From positions 1 through 14,039 of the forward strand of contig CAMLFV010000058.1 of assembly GCA_946479395.1 (NCBI GenBank): a DNA stretch of 14,039 bases, given 5' to 3'. Positions 1 through 7,357 of the stretch are shown one piece after another (position 1 is the stretch's first letter; each line of letters starts with the position of its first letter). Source of the DNA: an uncultured Flavobacterium sp. GTDB taxonomy: Bacteria > Bacteroidota > Bacteroidia > Flavobacteriales > Flavobacteriaceae. The notes under the pieces are model-generated. The model did not search any database. It saw only the letters and a list, made by a program, of their open reading frames with translations, and was not told where the DNA came from. The translations under genes and the position numbers were made by a program.

Positions 1-924
1 CATTGGATCAATCGGGCTGTAATCATCAGCCCATTTTTTATTTTTTATGTTGATGAAACCTTCGCTTGTAAACAACATTCCGTTACGTGCATTACGCGTA
101 GGCATTACGCAATCGAACATATCAATTCCCAACGCAATATTTTCTAAAATGTTTATAGGCGTACCAACACCCATTAAATAACGAGGTTTGTCTTTTGGAA
201 GGATATTTGTAACAATTTCGCACATTTCGTACATTTCTTCGGCAGGTTCACCAACCGAAAGTCCGCCAATGGCATTACCAACCGCGCCTGCATTTGCAAT
301 ATATTCTGCTGATTGTGCACGTAGATCTTTAAAGGTTGAACCTTGAACAATTGGGAAAAATGCCTGATCGTAACCGTATTTTGTTGGGACTTTTTCCAAA
401 TGATTGATACAACGATCTAACCAGCGATGTGTCATGTGCATTGAGCGCTGCGCATAACGATAATCACAAGGATAAGGTGTACATTCATCGAACGCCATAA
501 TAATATCGGCACCAATGGTGCGTTGAATTTCCATTACATTTTCCGGAGAGAAAAAGTGATAAGATCCATCGATATGCGATTTAAACTTAACGCCTTCTTC
601 TTTAATTTTTCTTCTGCCCGATAGCGAATAAACCTGAAAACCACCAGAATCGGTCAAAATATTTCTATCCCAGTTCATAAATTTGTGCAATCCACCTGCT
701 TTTTCTAAAATTTCGGTTTTTGGTCGTAAATACAAATGGTAGGTGTTTCCTAAAATAATATCCGGATTAATATCTTCTTTTAGTTCGCGCTGGTGCACTC
801 CTTTTACGGTAGCTGCCGTTCCAACGGGCATAAATATTGGGGTTTCAATAACGCCGTGGTCAGTTGTAATAACTCCTGCCCTAGCTTTTGAGTTTATATC
901 GGTGTGCAGTAAATCGAATTTCAT
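1..924 (-). CDS. tgt: Queuine/preQ1 tRNA-guanine transglycosylase (partial, C-terminus beyond left edge)
   Basis: The enzyme swaps the guanine at wobble position 34 of GUN-anticodon tRNAs for the queuosine precursor preQ1, in the cytoplasm. The frame is open from the ATG at 924-922 to the first base of the window, giving 308 codons. The family is usually about 375 residues, so roughly the last fifth is missing, including the expected CxC...C...H zinc site. Visible family signatures are 'TPIFMPVGTAATVKG' near residue 30, 'LTDSGGFQVYSL' with the base-recognition Asp at 92, 'IIMAFDEC', 'GGLSVGEP', 'RYLMGVGTP', and 'DMFDCVMPTRNARNG' with the nucleophile Asp at 271. The start is fixed by the typical short N-terminus and by a -7 box just upstream. 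The next gene (1039-1770, same strand) lies 114 bp upstream, so tgt is probably transcribed from its own promoter. Identification is essentially certain. Confidence 0.96.
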   Translation of the reverse strand, partial: MKFDLLHTDINSKARAGVITTDHGVIETPIFMPVGTAATVKGVHQRELKEDINPDIILGNTYHLYLRPKTEILEKAGGLHKFMNWDRNILTDSGGFQVYSLSGRRKIKEEGVKFKSHIDGSYHFFSPENVMEIQRTIGADIIMAFDECTPYPCDYRYAQRSMHMTHRWLDRCINHLEKVPTKYGYDQAFFPIVQGSTFKDLRAQSAEYIANAGAVGNAIGGLSVGEPAEEMYEMCEIVTNILPKDKPRYLMGVGTPINILENIALGIDMFDCVMPTRNARNGMLFTSEGFINIKNKKWADDYSPIDPM

Positions 925-943
925 ACTTGTTGTTTACAAGCTG

Positions 944-951
944 CAAATATA
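944..951 (-). promoter_or_regulatory. Putative -7 promoter element of tgt
   Basis: On the minus strand this reads TATATTTG, an exact match to the Bacteroidetes -7 consensus TAnnTTTG, 19 bp ahead of the tgt ATG. It implies a leader of only about 10-15 nt. No clear -33 TTG lies at the usual 17-23 bp distance, so the call rests on the -7 box and its position alone. Confidence 0.45.
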
Positions 952-1038
952 CGCTTTTTGGTGTTTAGTTTTTTGGTTATATTTTAGAGATTTTTGCAGT
1001 GCTCAACCAAATATCAGTATTTTTTTTCATTAAAATAC

Positions 1039-1770
1039 TTATGGGTAATAATGAAACTTATTGTATTCGTACCCATTCTGGTAATTTTGAATAATTTCAT
1101 ACCAAACATATTTATCATCATTATAATTTAAATCATAAGACCATTGCAAATTTTGATAAGCTGTTTTTATTTCAATTAATTTAATATTATTCTTATTAAT
1201 ATAGTTTAGTATTTTGTAGGCTTTAGGATAAATATTGTAGTAAGGATTTCTATAAGAATCAAATGTATAAGTAGTATAACCACTAGATGAGTTTTCGTTT
1301 ATTAAGTTCTCATTTTCTACTACTTTTGTTGGGTTATATACAGTACCATCGTTATTATATGTATAATTTTGAATGTTAGATAAATTATTATTTTTATCAT
1401 ACGTTTCTAAATTTACAATTTGATTTATTTTATTGTATTTGTAGAAAGTTCTATCCTTAACACTATAATCACTATCATTTGTATTTTTTCTAAAAGTTCT
1501 TACTTCAACTATCTGATTTAAATGATTATAAATAAATTTTTCGGATACGATATTATGTTTAATGGTATGTATAGAATCGATAAACCCGTTTTTATTGTAG
1601 AAAAATTCAGTTGTAAACTTTTTAGCAGTATTTTCAGATTCTTTTAATCTGATTTTTAAACCTTCTGCAGGAATTTCTGCAACTTGCTTTTCGTCGATAC
1701 CTTGTATTGATGTATCATCAGAACATGCTATTAAACTAAACGCAAAAAAAATTAGGAAGTTTTTCTTCAT
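1039..1770 (-). CDS. Lipoprotein with YD-repeat-like tandem motifs (paralogue A)
   Basis: This is a 243-residue lipoprotein of unknown function. A short hydrophobic signal peptide ends in the lipobox LIAC (Cys16), followed by Ser-Asp-Asp. Acidic residues after the lipid-bearing Cys fit the Bacteroidetes signal for export to the cell surface, so a surface location is likely but inferred. The body contains irregular Y-N-x-x-N/G repeats such as 'FFYNKNGFIDSI', 'FIYNHLNQIVEVR' and 'YNKINQIVNLETYDKNN'. These resemble the beta-strand YD repeats of RHS/wall-associated proteins, with no toxin-like C-terminal domain. It is clearly paralogous to the gene immediately upstream (1782-2504). The block at residues 170-196, around 'RNPYYNIYPKA', matches the other copy at 22 of 27 positions. 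Only 11 bp separate the two genes, so they are probably co-transcribed. No terminator with a U-tract is visible after the stop. Confidence 0.8.
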   Translation of the reverse strand: MKKNFLIFFAFSLIACSDDTSIQGIDEKQVAEIPAEGLKIRLKESENTAKKFTTEFFYNKNGFIDSIHTIKHNIVSEKFIYNHLNQIVEVRTFRKNTNDSDYSVKDRTFYKYNKINQIVNLETYDKNNNLSNIQNYTYNNDGTVYNPTKVVENENLINENSSSGYTTYTFDSYRNPYYNIYPKAYKILNYINKNNIKLIEIKTAYQNLQWSYDLNYNDDKYVWYEIIQNYQNGYEYNKFHYYP

Positions 1771-1781
1771 GATCTTTAATT

Positions 1782-2504
1782 TTAATGATAAGTAAATTGA
1801 CGATGGTCATCTGTATCTAATGGCATGTCAGAAATATGCTCTTCTATTATATAATCTTCACTATTATATTTCAACGTATGTATATTGACATAACTATCAG
1901 ATCCATAAATACTCTCGGTTTTTAATATATTATTTTTATTTATGTAGTTTATTATACGAAATGCTTTAGGATAAATATTATAGTAAGGATTTCTAAATGT
2001 ATCAAACTGATATTTTCTTAAGACATCTTGAACAAGATTACCATTTACAACCTTTTTATTTGCATCAAATAAACTACCGTCTCTATTGTAATTGTAAGTT
2101 AGATATTCAATTGCAACATTGTTCTTATCATACTTTATAGATGATATAATTTGATTTACCGAATTATAAGTAAAAAAAGTAATATCTTTTTTATTATACT
2201 CAGGTCGTTGTGGAACGGTCTCATTGTAGCGAACTTCGATAATCTGGTTCAATTTATTATAAATATACTTTTGCGAAAAATCGTTTTCCCAACTATGATA
2301 ATTATAAATAGAATCTACAAACCCATTTTGATTATAAAAGAATTGCTGATCTATTAAGCCAGACTTAAATTTTAATTTTAAACCTTCGGGTGGTGTTTCT
2401 ATAGTTTGATTGGCGCGTGGTCTTTCAAAATCACTTCGTATAAAGTTATCATCAGAGCATGCTATAATGCTAAAAATAAACAATAAGAGTAATAATTTTT
2501 TCAT
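1782..2504 (-). CDS. Lipoprotein with YD-repeat-like tandem motifs (paralogue B)
   Basis: This 240-residue protein is the first gene of a tandem paralogous pair with 1039-1770. The signal peptide ends in IIAC with the lipidated Cys at 16, followed by Ser-Asp-Asp as in its partner. That is a likely surface-export signal (inference from known Bacteroidetes lipoproteins). The body again shows YD-like units: 'FFYNQNGFVDSI', 'YIYNKLNQIIEVR', 'FTYNSVNQIISSIKYDKNN' and 'YNRDGSLFD'. The best conserved block, residues 167-193, contains 'RNPYYNIYPKAF' and 'INYINKNNI'. The C-termini of the two copies have diverged and the residues just after the lipobox are also dissimilar, so the duplication is not recent. 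An imperfect -7-like TATATTTA lies at 2523-2530 on the minus strand, about 19 bp before the ATG. No enzymatic motif is visible and function is unknown. Confidence 0.8.
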   Translation of the reverse strand: MKKLLLLLFIFSIIACSDDNFIRSDFERPRANQTIETPPEGLKLKFKSGLIDQQFFYNQNGFVDSIYNYHSWENDFSQKYIYNKLNQIIEVRYNETVPQRPEYNKKDITFFTYNSVNQIISSIKYDKNNVAIEYLTYNYNRDGSLFDANKKVVNGNLVQDVLRKYQFDTFRNPYYNIYPKAFRIINYINKNNILKTESIYGSDSYVNIHTLKYNSEDYIIEEHISDMPLDTDDHRQFTYH

Positions 2505-2530
2505 AAGTACGTATTTTATTGTTAAATATA

Positions 2531-2570
2531 ATAAAAAAATCCATTCATAAGAACATATTTTTAACGTATT
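2531..2570 (-). terminator. Decayed terminator copy after the outer-membrane protein gene
   Basis: This stretch starts 10 bp past the stop of 2580-3131. It aligns over about 40 bp with the intact terminator region at 3368-3407, sharing TCCATTCAT and the arm ATTTTTAAC followed by a near-identical tail. Here three central stem pairs are mismatched: AAAAAT/ATTTTT and TTC/GAA still pair around a 3x3 internal loop. The minus-strand transcript keeps the U-rich tail. It may terminate weakly or not at all. Confidence 0.35.
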
Positions 2571-2579
2571 TCATGAAAA

Positions 2580-3131
2580 TTAACTTCTAAACAACCTAAA
2601 TGTTACACCAACAGATAAGGCTGCTTTTTTACCAAAATAACTTGGTGTGTATTCACCCTCTTCTTCAGAAATCTTGGTATCACCCATAAAAGACGAAGAA
2701 AAACTTTGCTTATACATTGCATATAATCCTACTGTTTCACTAAAATTATACTTTAAACCTAAATGAACTCCTAATGAACGTACTGTAAAATCGGCTCCTA
2801 AATAGGGATCTACATTTTCACGTAAATTTAATGCTTCAGTGAAGTGAAATCGAACAAAGCCGCCACCGTCCATACTGTCTAAAAATTTAAATGTTTTTTC
2901 GAAACTTTCTGCATCACTTTTATCATTGGCATTTAATAAAAGCGTAAATTGTGATCCCCAAGAAAACAAGTCACTTCTACGAAATTCGTTTTGATATTCA
3001 ACACCAGACTTTCCACCTACATTTGTATAGCCCAAAAATACTTTATACTCAAGATAGCCATTGTTTCGTTGTGCATGCGATAAAAATTGTGCGCCAATTA
3101 AGGCAATTGTTAAAATAATTGTTTTTTTCAT
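2580..3131 (-). CDS. Small outer-membrane beta-barrel-like protein
   Basis: This is a 183-residue secreted protein of unknown role. The N-terminus is a classical signal peptide (MKKT, a hydrophobic stretch, then LSHAQ), with likely cleavage after Ala20. The mature part has alternating hydrophobic/polar stretches typical of transmembrane beta strands: 'YLEYKVFLGYTNVGG', 'FSWGSQFTLLLNA', 'GGFVRFHF', 'LGVHLGLKYNF' and 'VGLYAMYKQSFSSSF'. The final strand 'AALSVGVTFRLFRS' resembles an outer-membrane insertion signal. It looks like the short flavobacterial barrel-like proteins, possibly DUF6646-type, but I cannot confirm a family. It lies 75 bp upstream of the lipoprotein pair on the same strand, with only a degenerate terminator between them. 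Partial read-through into the lipoproteins is possible. Confidence 0.72.
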   Translation of the reverse strand: MKKTIILTIALIGAQFLSHAQRNNGYLEYKVFLGYTNVGGKSGVEYQNEFRRSDLFSWGSQFTLLLNANDKSDAESFEKTFKFLDSMDGGGFVRFHFTEALNLRENVDPYLGADFTVRSLGVHLGLKYNFSETVGLYAMYKQSFSSSFMGDTKISEEEGEYTPSYFGKKAALSVGVTFRLFRS

Positions 3132-3367
3132 TATGAGTAAGGTTAAAGTGTTATATGTTTAATATGGATTCTTCATTCAGCGAAAGAAATAGAAAAGTAA
3201 GAACACAATTGTTCTTAATAAGTAAGAATTAAAATTCATAAATGCTTTTATTTTATAAACTAACGCTTTTAGTTAATTATTTAAACTATATCGTTATAAT
3301 TGTACGAATTTATTCTATTTATAGTGAAATAAAAATTTTATTTTAACAAATTATTTAGATTTATTAA
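3132..3367. other. AT-rich intergenic region with no gene seen
   Basis: About 240 bp separate the start of the barrel-like gene (3131) from the fahA terminator. The sequence is extremely AT-rich, with stop codons in every frame. No tRNA-like fold, exact TAnnTTTG box toward 3131 or tandem repeat is visible. It presumably holds the promoter of the minus-strand gene at 2580-3131, which I could not place. Confidence 0.5.
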
Positions 3368-3370
3368 ATA

Positions 3371-3399
3371 AAAAATCCATTCATTTTGAATGGATTTTT
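3371..3399 (-). terminator. Intrinsic terminator of fahA
   Basis: A perfect 12-bp inverted repeat (arms AAAAATCCATTC and GAATGGATTTTT) with a 5-nt loop ends 21 bp beyond the fahA stop codon. On the minus strand the hairpin runs directly into a T-rich tract (TTTTTTATTT), as expected for a Rho-independent terminator. A second, decayed copy of the same sequence is at 2531-2570. Confidence 0.8.
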
Positions 3400-3420
3400 A
3401 ACATATTAATAATCAATATT

Positions 3421-4710
3421 TTAATTCTCTAACGGAACTGCTGGTAATAATTGAGATGAGACATCACCAAAACCAATACGTACACCGTCTTTTTCACAAT
3501 AACCTTTCATAATTACGGTATCGTAATCTTCAATGAATGCTCGGGTAGATCCATCTGGCATTTCAATTGGGTTTTGTCCGCCCCAAGTTAATTCTAACAT
3601 AGAACCGAAACTATCTTTTGTAGGTCCTGAAATGGTTCCAGATCCCATTAAATCGCCCGCTGTAACCATACAACCATTTACGGTGTGATGCGCTAATTGT
3701 TGCGCCATGGTCCAATACATATATTTAAAGTTCGATTTACAAACTGTTTTTGCTTCTTTATCTTCTGGTTGAATAATTACTTCCAAATTAATATCAAAAG
3801 AATGATCGCCTTTTTGCTGTAAATATTGTAATGGTTTTGGATCTTCCTGACTTGGACTTGGACAACGGAAAGGCTCTAAAGCATCCATTGTAACTACCCA
3901 ACAAGAAATTGATGAACCAAAGTTTTTTGCCAAAAATGGTCCAAGCGGTACATATTCCCAAGCCTGAATATCACGTGCTGACCAATCATTCAACAACACC
4001 ATTCCAAACATGTGGTTTTCAGCATCATCAACCGAAACTCTGTCGCCCATAATATTAGCATCTGCCGTAATAAAAGCTGTTTCTAATTCAAAATCTACTC
4101 TTTTCGATGGTCCGAAAACAGGCTGTGTTTCGCCTTTTGGTAACGACTGCCCTAACGGACGGTTAACCGGAACACCAGATGGAACAATAGTTGAACTTCT
4201 ACCGTGATAACCTACTGGTAAATGTAGCCAGTTTGGCAATAAAGCATTTGCCGGATCGCGGAACATTATACCTACATTGGTTGCATGCTCGCGGCTTGAG
4301 TAAAAATCGGTATAATCACCAATGAAAACAGGTAATTCTACATTCACTTCATTAACATTAAAAATTGTTAGTTCGCGTGCTTTGGCATCGTCACGCAACT
4401 TTGGGTTGTTTGCTTCAAAAATTTCAGAAATTCTGTTACGAACGGCTCTCCAAACTTCTTTTCCTTCACTAATAAAAGCGTTCAAGGTTTCATCGTACAA
4501 CACGTTGTCGTCAAAATCGATATCCTTAAAAAAGCCTAAATCGTTTAAAGCTGTTAAACTAATGGCGAAATCGCCAATTCTGGTTCCAATCACTAAATCG
4601 TCTTCTTCAACCGAAAAAACGCCAAAAGGTATGTTTTGTATAGGGAAATCACTTGCCGGAGCAACGTCTAACCACGATTTTAAGCTAGGATTGTTAGCAG
4701 GTATATTCAT
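3421..4710 (-). CDS. fahA: Fumarylacetoacetase
   Basis: The enzyme hydrolyses 4-fumarylacetoacetate to fumarate and acetoacetate, the last step of aerobic tyrosine/phenylalanine degradation, in the cytoplasm. At 429 residues it is full length for the family. The N-terminal SH3-like domain spans about residues 15-120 and the catalytic FAH domain follows. Key residues match the mammalian enzyme with a constant offset of nine: metal ligands Asp135 ('DYTDFYSSREHA'), Glu208 and Glu210 ('DFELET') and Asp242 ('NDWSARDIQAWEY'), and general base His142. 'LPNWLHLPVGYHGR' and 'PLGPFLAKNFG' are also strongly conserved. The ATG at 4710 gives the usual N-terminus with the SWLDV motif. The gene is divergent from glyA across 93 bp and ends at a strong terminator. 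No other tyrosine-catabolic gene (hppD, hmgA) is in the window. Confidence 0.96.
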   Translation of the reverse strand: MNIPANNPSLKSWLDVAPASDFPIQNIPFGVFSVEEDDLVIGTRIGDFAISLTALNDLGFFKDIDFDDNVLYDETLNAFISEGKEVWRAVRNRISEIFEANNPKLRDDAKARELTIFNVNEVNVELPVFIGDYTDFYSSREHATNVGIMFRDPANALLPNWLHLPVGYHGRSSTIVPSGVPVNRPLGQSLPKGETQPVFGPSKRVDFELETAFITADANIMGDRVSVDDAENHMFGMVLLNDWSARDIQAWEYVPLGPFLAKNFGSSISCWVVTMDALEPFRCPSPSQEDPKPLQYLQQKGDHSFDINLEVIIQPEDKEAKTVCKSNFKYMYWTMAQQLAHHTVNGCMVTAGDLMGSGTISGPTKDSFGSMLELTWGGQNPIEMPDGSTRAFIEDYDTVIMKGYCEKDGVRIGFGDVSSQLLPAVPLEN

Positions 4711-4770
4711 AGTTTTAATTATTTTTTGTTCTAATTAGATTACTTATGCGAATATAACAATGATTTTTTA

Positions 4771-4778
4771 TAAATTTG
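4771..4778 (+). promoter_or_regulatory. Putative -7 promoter element of glyA
   Basis: TAAATTTG is an exact match to the Bacteroidetes TAnnTTTG box, 25 bp before the glyA ATG in the 93-bp region shared with divergent fahA. No perfect -33 TTG is seen at the normal distance; TATG at 4745-4748 is the nearest candidate. The implied leader is about 15-20 nt. Confidence 0.42.
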
Positions 4779-4803
4779 AGTTCAATTTAAAGAATTAATA
4801 GAA

Positions 4804-6078
4804 ATGCAACGCGACGAACAAATCTTTGATTTAATATTAGACGAGCAAGACAGACAAGTTAATGGTTTAGAATTAATTGCTTCGGAAAATTTTGTGAGCG
4901 ACCAAGTTATGGAAGCTGCAGGATCGGTTTTAACAAATAAATATGCAGAAGGATATCCCGGAAAAAGATATTACGGCGGTTGTGAAGTTGTTGATATTGT
5001 TGAGCAAATTGCTATAGATAGAGCCAAAACATTATTTAATGCAGAATATGTAAACGTACAGCCACATTCGGGTTCGCAAGCTAATACGGCGGTTTATGCT
5101 GCGGTTTTAAAACCGGGCGACAAAATTTTAGGTTTCGATTTATCGCATGGTGGACATTTAACACACGGTTCACCTGTTAACTTTTCAGGTAAATTGTACA
5201 ACCCTGTTTTTTATGGTGTTGATGAAGCTACCGGATTGATTAATTACGATAAAATTATGGAAGTTGCACAGCGCGAAAAACCACAATTAATTATTGCAGG
5301 TGCATCGGCTTACTCTCGAGATATGGATTTTAAACGTTTCCGTGAAATTGCAGATGCTGTTGGTGCTTTGTTAATGGCAGATATTTCTCATCCGGCTGGT
5401 TTAATCGCAAAAGGTTTATTGTCTGATCCGCTTCCACATTGTCATATCGTTACTACAACAACGCACAAAACTTTGCGTGGTCCTCGTGGCGGAATGATTA
5501 TGATGGGTAAAGATTTTGAAAATCCGTTTGGATTAAAAACGCCTAAAGGTGAAACACGTATGATGTCTGCTTTGTTAGATTCTGCTGTTTTCCCAGGAAA
5601 TCAAGGTGGTCCGTTAATGCACATTATCGCGGCTAAAGCGGTTGCTTTTGGCGAAGCATTACAAGACGAATTTATGCATTATGCCTTACAGGTACAAAAA
5701 AATGCACAGGCTATGGCAAGCGCATTTGTAAAACGCGGTTACAACATTATTTCTGGCGGAACTGACAACCACATGATGCTGATTGATTTACGCAATAAAA
5801 ATATTTCGGGTAAAGAAGCTGAAAATGCGTTGGTTAAAGCCGAAATTACTGTTAACAAAAACATGGTTCCTTTTGATGATAAATCTCCTTTTGTTACATC
5901 GGGAATTCGTGTGGGAACTGCAGCAATTACAACGCGCGGTTTGGTTGAGGACGATATGGAAACCATTGTTGATTTAATTGATCGCGTTATAATGAATCAT
6001 ACTAATGAAGAAGTTATTGAACAGATTGCAGACGAAGTTAACGAAATGATGAACGAACGTGCAATGTTTGTTTTTTAA
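4804..6078 (+). CDS. glyA: Serine hydroxymethyltransferase
   Basis: This PLP enzyme interconverts serine plus tetrahydrofolate with glycine plus 5,10-methylene-THF, the main source of one-carbon units for purine, thymidylate and methionine synthesis. It is cytoplasmic. The 424-residue length is normal for bacteria. Motifs in order: '[12 protein letters not shown]' (residues 21-32), '[15 protein letters not shown]' (48-61), 'QPHSGSQAN' (86-94), '[12 protein letters not shown]', '[13 protein letters not shown]' with PLP-contacting Asp193 and His196, and '[14 protein letters not shown]' with the Schiff-base lysine at 222. Near the C-terminus '[14 protein letters not shown]' contributes the carboxylate-binding Arg. 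The ATG at 4804 gives the standard start. The gene stands alone, with its own -7 box upstream and a strong terminator immediately downstream. Confidence 0.97.
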   Translation: MQRDEQIFDLILDEQDRQVNGLELIASENFVSDQVMEAAGSVLTNKYAEGYPGKRYYGGCEVVDIVEQIAIDRAKTLFNAEYVNVQPHSGSQANTAVYAAVLKPGDKILGFDLSHGGHLTHGSPVNFSGKLYNPVFYGVDEATGLINYDKIMEVAQREKPQLIIAGASAYSRDMDFKRFREIADAVGALLMADISHPAGLIAKGLLSDPLPHCHIVTTTTHKTLRGPRGGMIMMGKDFENPFGLKTPKGETRMMSALLDSAVFPGNQGGPLMHIIAAKAVAFGEALQDEFMHYALQVQKNAQAMASAFVKRGYNIISGGTDNHMMLIDLRNKNISGKEAENALVKAEITVNKNMVPFDDKSPFVTSGIRVGTAAITTRGLVEDDMETIVDLIDRVIMNHTNEEVIEQIADEVNEMMNERAMFVF

Positions 6079-6100
6079 CAAATTATTTTTATAAAAAGTT

Positions 6101-6129
6101 AAAGAGTCACTAAATGTGGCTCTTTTTTT
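6101..6129 (+). terminator. Intrinsic terminator of glyA
   Basis: The arms AAAGAGTCAC and GTGGCTCTTT pair over 10 bp with one G-U wobble and a 5-nt loop, then run into T7. The hairpin starts 22 bp after the glyA stop and isolates glyA from the next plus-strand gene. Confidence 0.85.
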
Positions 6130-6158
6130 GTTAGTTGTGTAACAAAATCTTACTTTTC
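6128..6158 (+). promoter_or_regulatory. Possible promoter of the CarboxypepD_reg-like gene
   Basis: TTG at 6128-6130 is followed, after 20 bp, by TACTTTTC at 6151-6158, one mismatch from the TAnnTTTG consensus. Start codon spacing (25 bp) is plausible. The -33 element would overlap the last bases of the glyA terminator. The call is weak because the -7 box lacks the final G. Confidence 0.3.
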
Positions 6159-6182
6159 GCAACAAACATTTAAAATCTATTT

Positions 6183-7349
6183 ATGAAAAACATTTTACTT
6201 ACACTCCTACTCTTTTTAAGTATCTCGGTTCAGGCGCAACAATTGGTTCAGGGAATCATTAAAGATACCGAAACCAACAAACCTATTCAATATGTAATGA
6301 TTATTGGAAACGTATCCGGAAAAAGCACAGTTACTAACAGCGAAGGTCGTTTTCAATTCAATCTACCAGCACAAGATTCTAAATTAATCATTAAACATTT
6401 AGATTATTTTTCGCAGGAATTATCTGTAAAAGACAAGAAAACATTCAATGTTCAAATGCAATCTTCAACCGAATCGTTAGAGGAAATCGTTATTTTTAAA
6501 ACATCAATAAAAGATGAAATTGAAAAAGCCATTAAAACATCGCAAGAAAAATTCGCAAAAAATTTAAAACTAAATACTTTTTACCGAGAGTTACTTTACA
6601 TTAATGGAACAATGTATCAGTATGAAGATGCTGAAATTGATTATTACTTGCAATCAATTAAAAAAAATGATGTTATTGTAAAAGAAAGCCGGAGTGTAAA
6701 ATTTTCTAACGAAGAAGCTAAAAAATTCGATTCACTTTCTAATATCCGATATTACTGGGGTGATTTTAAAGATAATGTATCCTATGAATTTAATTATCAG
6801 TTTGTTAAAAACATCATTTCAGATAAAGAATACGATTTATATATTACCGCTAAAACCGCTGCCGATGGTACAGAACTATATGTTTTAAATTTTAATCCGA
6901 TTGATAATGCCAAAAAAGCAACACTTTCGGGTAAAATGATTTATGGGGCAAAAGATTATTTGATTAGAGAAATTAAAGCCGATTTATCTGAAAAATTCAT
7001 TAATAATAACGAATTTACACAACAAAATAATCACCGCTTTAAACGCAGTTTTTATAATCGAACTACTATTTTTAATCTTTTTAACAATAACTATACTTTA
7101 GCATATACATCGTACCGAATTTTTGGTGTTTCGCAAGTTTCAAACCAGCTTACAAAAGTAGGAGGTGTTATGGAGCTTTTGATAGACTCAATTGATGAAA
7201 ATCCGGCAAAACCAAACAGTGAAAATTTTTATACCGAAAACAAACTAACTCGATTAGGCAAAAACTATAAAACAAAATATTGGGAAAAATTCAATGTAGT
7301 ACCGTTGACTTTTAAAGAAGAGCAAATGCTTAAAGAGATTAATAGGTAG
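6183..7349 (+). CDS. Secreted CarboxypepD_reg-like domain protein
   Basis: This 388-residue protein has a signal peptide (MKNILLTLLLFLSISVQAQ, cleavage near residue 19). Next comes a carboxypeptidase-regulatory-like beta-sandwich over about residues 22-95, recognised by 'VQGIIKDTETNKPIQYVMI', 'TNSEGRFQF', and a closing strand followed by 'LEEIVI'. In Bacteroidetes this domain often fronts TonB-dependent receptors, but no plug or 22-strand barrel follows here. The remaining 280 residues ('FYRELLYINGTMYQYEDAEIDYYL', 'YLIREIKADLSEKF', 'TIFNLFNNNYTLAYTSYRIFG') look like the soluble or periplasm-facing part of other flavobacterial CarboxypepD_reg-like proteins of unknown role. The start is set by the signal peptide. 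The gene converges on the next one with an 8-bp gap, and no terminator is visible between them. Confidence 0.8.
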   Translation: MKNILLTLLLFLSISVQAQQLVQGIIKDTETNKPIQYVMIIGNVSGKSTVTNSEGRFQFNLPAQDSKLIIKHLDYFSQELSVKDKKTFNVQMQSSTESLEEIVIFKTSIKDEIEKAIKTSQEKFAKNLKLNTFYRELLYINGTMYQYEDAEIDYYLQSIKKNDVIVKESRSVKFSNEEAKKFDSLSNIRYYWGDFKDNVSYEFNYQFVKNIISDKEYDLYITAKTAADGTELYVLNFNPIDNAKKATLSGKMIYGAKDYLIREIKADLSEKFINNNEFTQQNNHRFKRSFYNRTTIFNLFNNNYTLAYTSYRIFGVSQVSNQLTKVGGVMELLIDSIDENPAKPNSENFYTENKLTRLGKNYKTKYWEKFNVVPLTFKEEQMLKEINR

Positions 7350-7357
7350 AATTTCTC

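Noticed and set aside
743..1033. 96-codon plus-strand frame
   Set aside because: It lies antisense to the 5' end of tgt and its promoter region; the protein has no family features and tgt itself is unmistakable on the minus strand.
1016..1039. Inverted repeat AGTATTTT/AAAATACT as a terminator for the lipoprotein pair
   Set aside because: The stem is only 8 bp of mostly A/T pairs, and no U-tract follows on the minus strand.
3132..3420. Possible small RNA or riboswitch in the longest intergenic gap
   Set aside because: Apart from the terminator I see no stable stem, conserved motif or promoter pointing to a separate transcript.
4322..4738. 138-codon plus-strand frame inside fahA
   Set aside because: It is antisense to well-conserved fumarylacetoacetase sequence with all active-site residues; serine- and lysine-rich composition is typical of a shadow frame.
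6183..7349. TonB-dependent receptor suggested by the CarboxypepD_reg-like N-terminus
   Set aside because: The protein is far too short for a plug plus barrel, and the remaining sequence lacks barrel-strand pattern and a TonB box.
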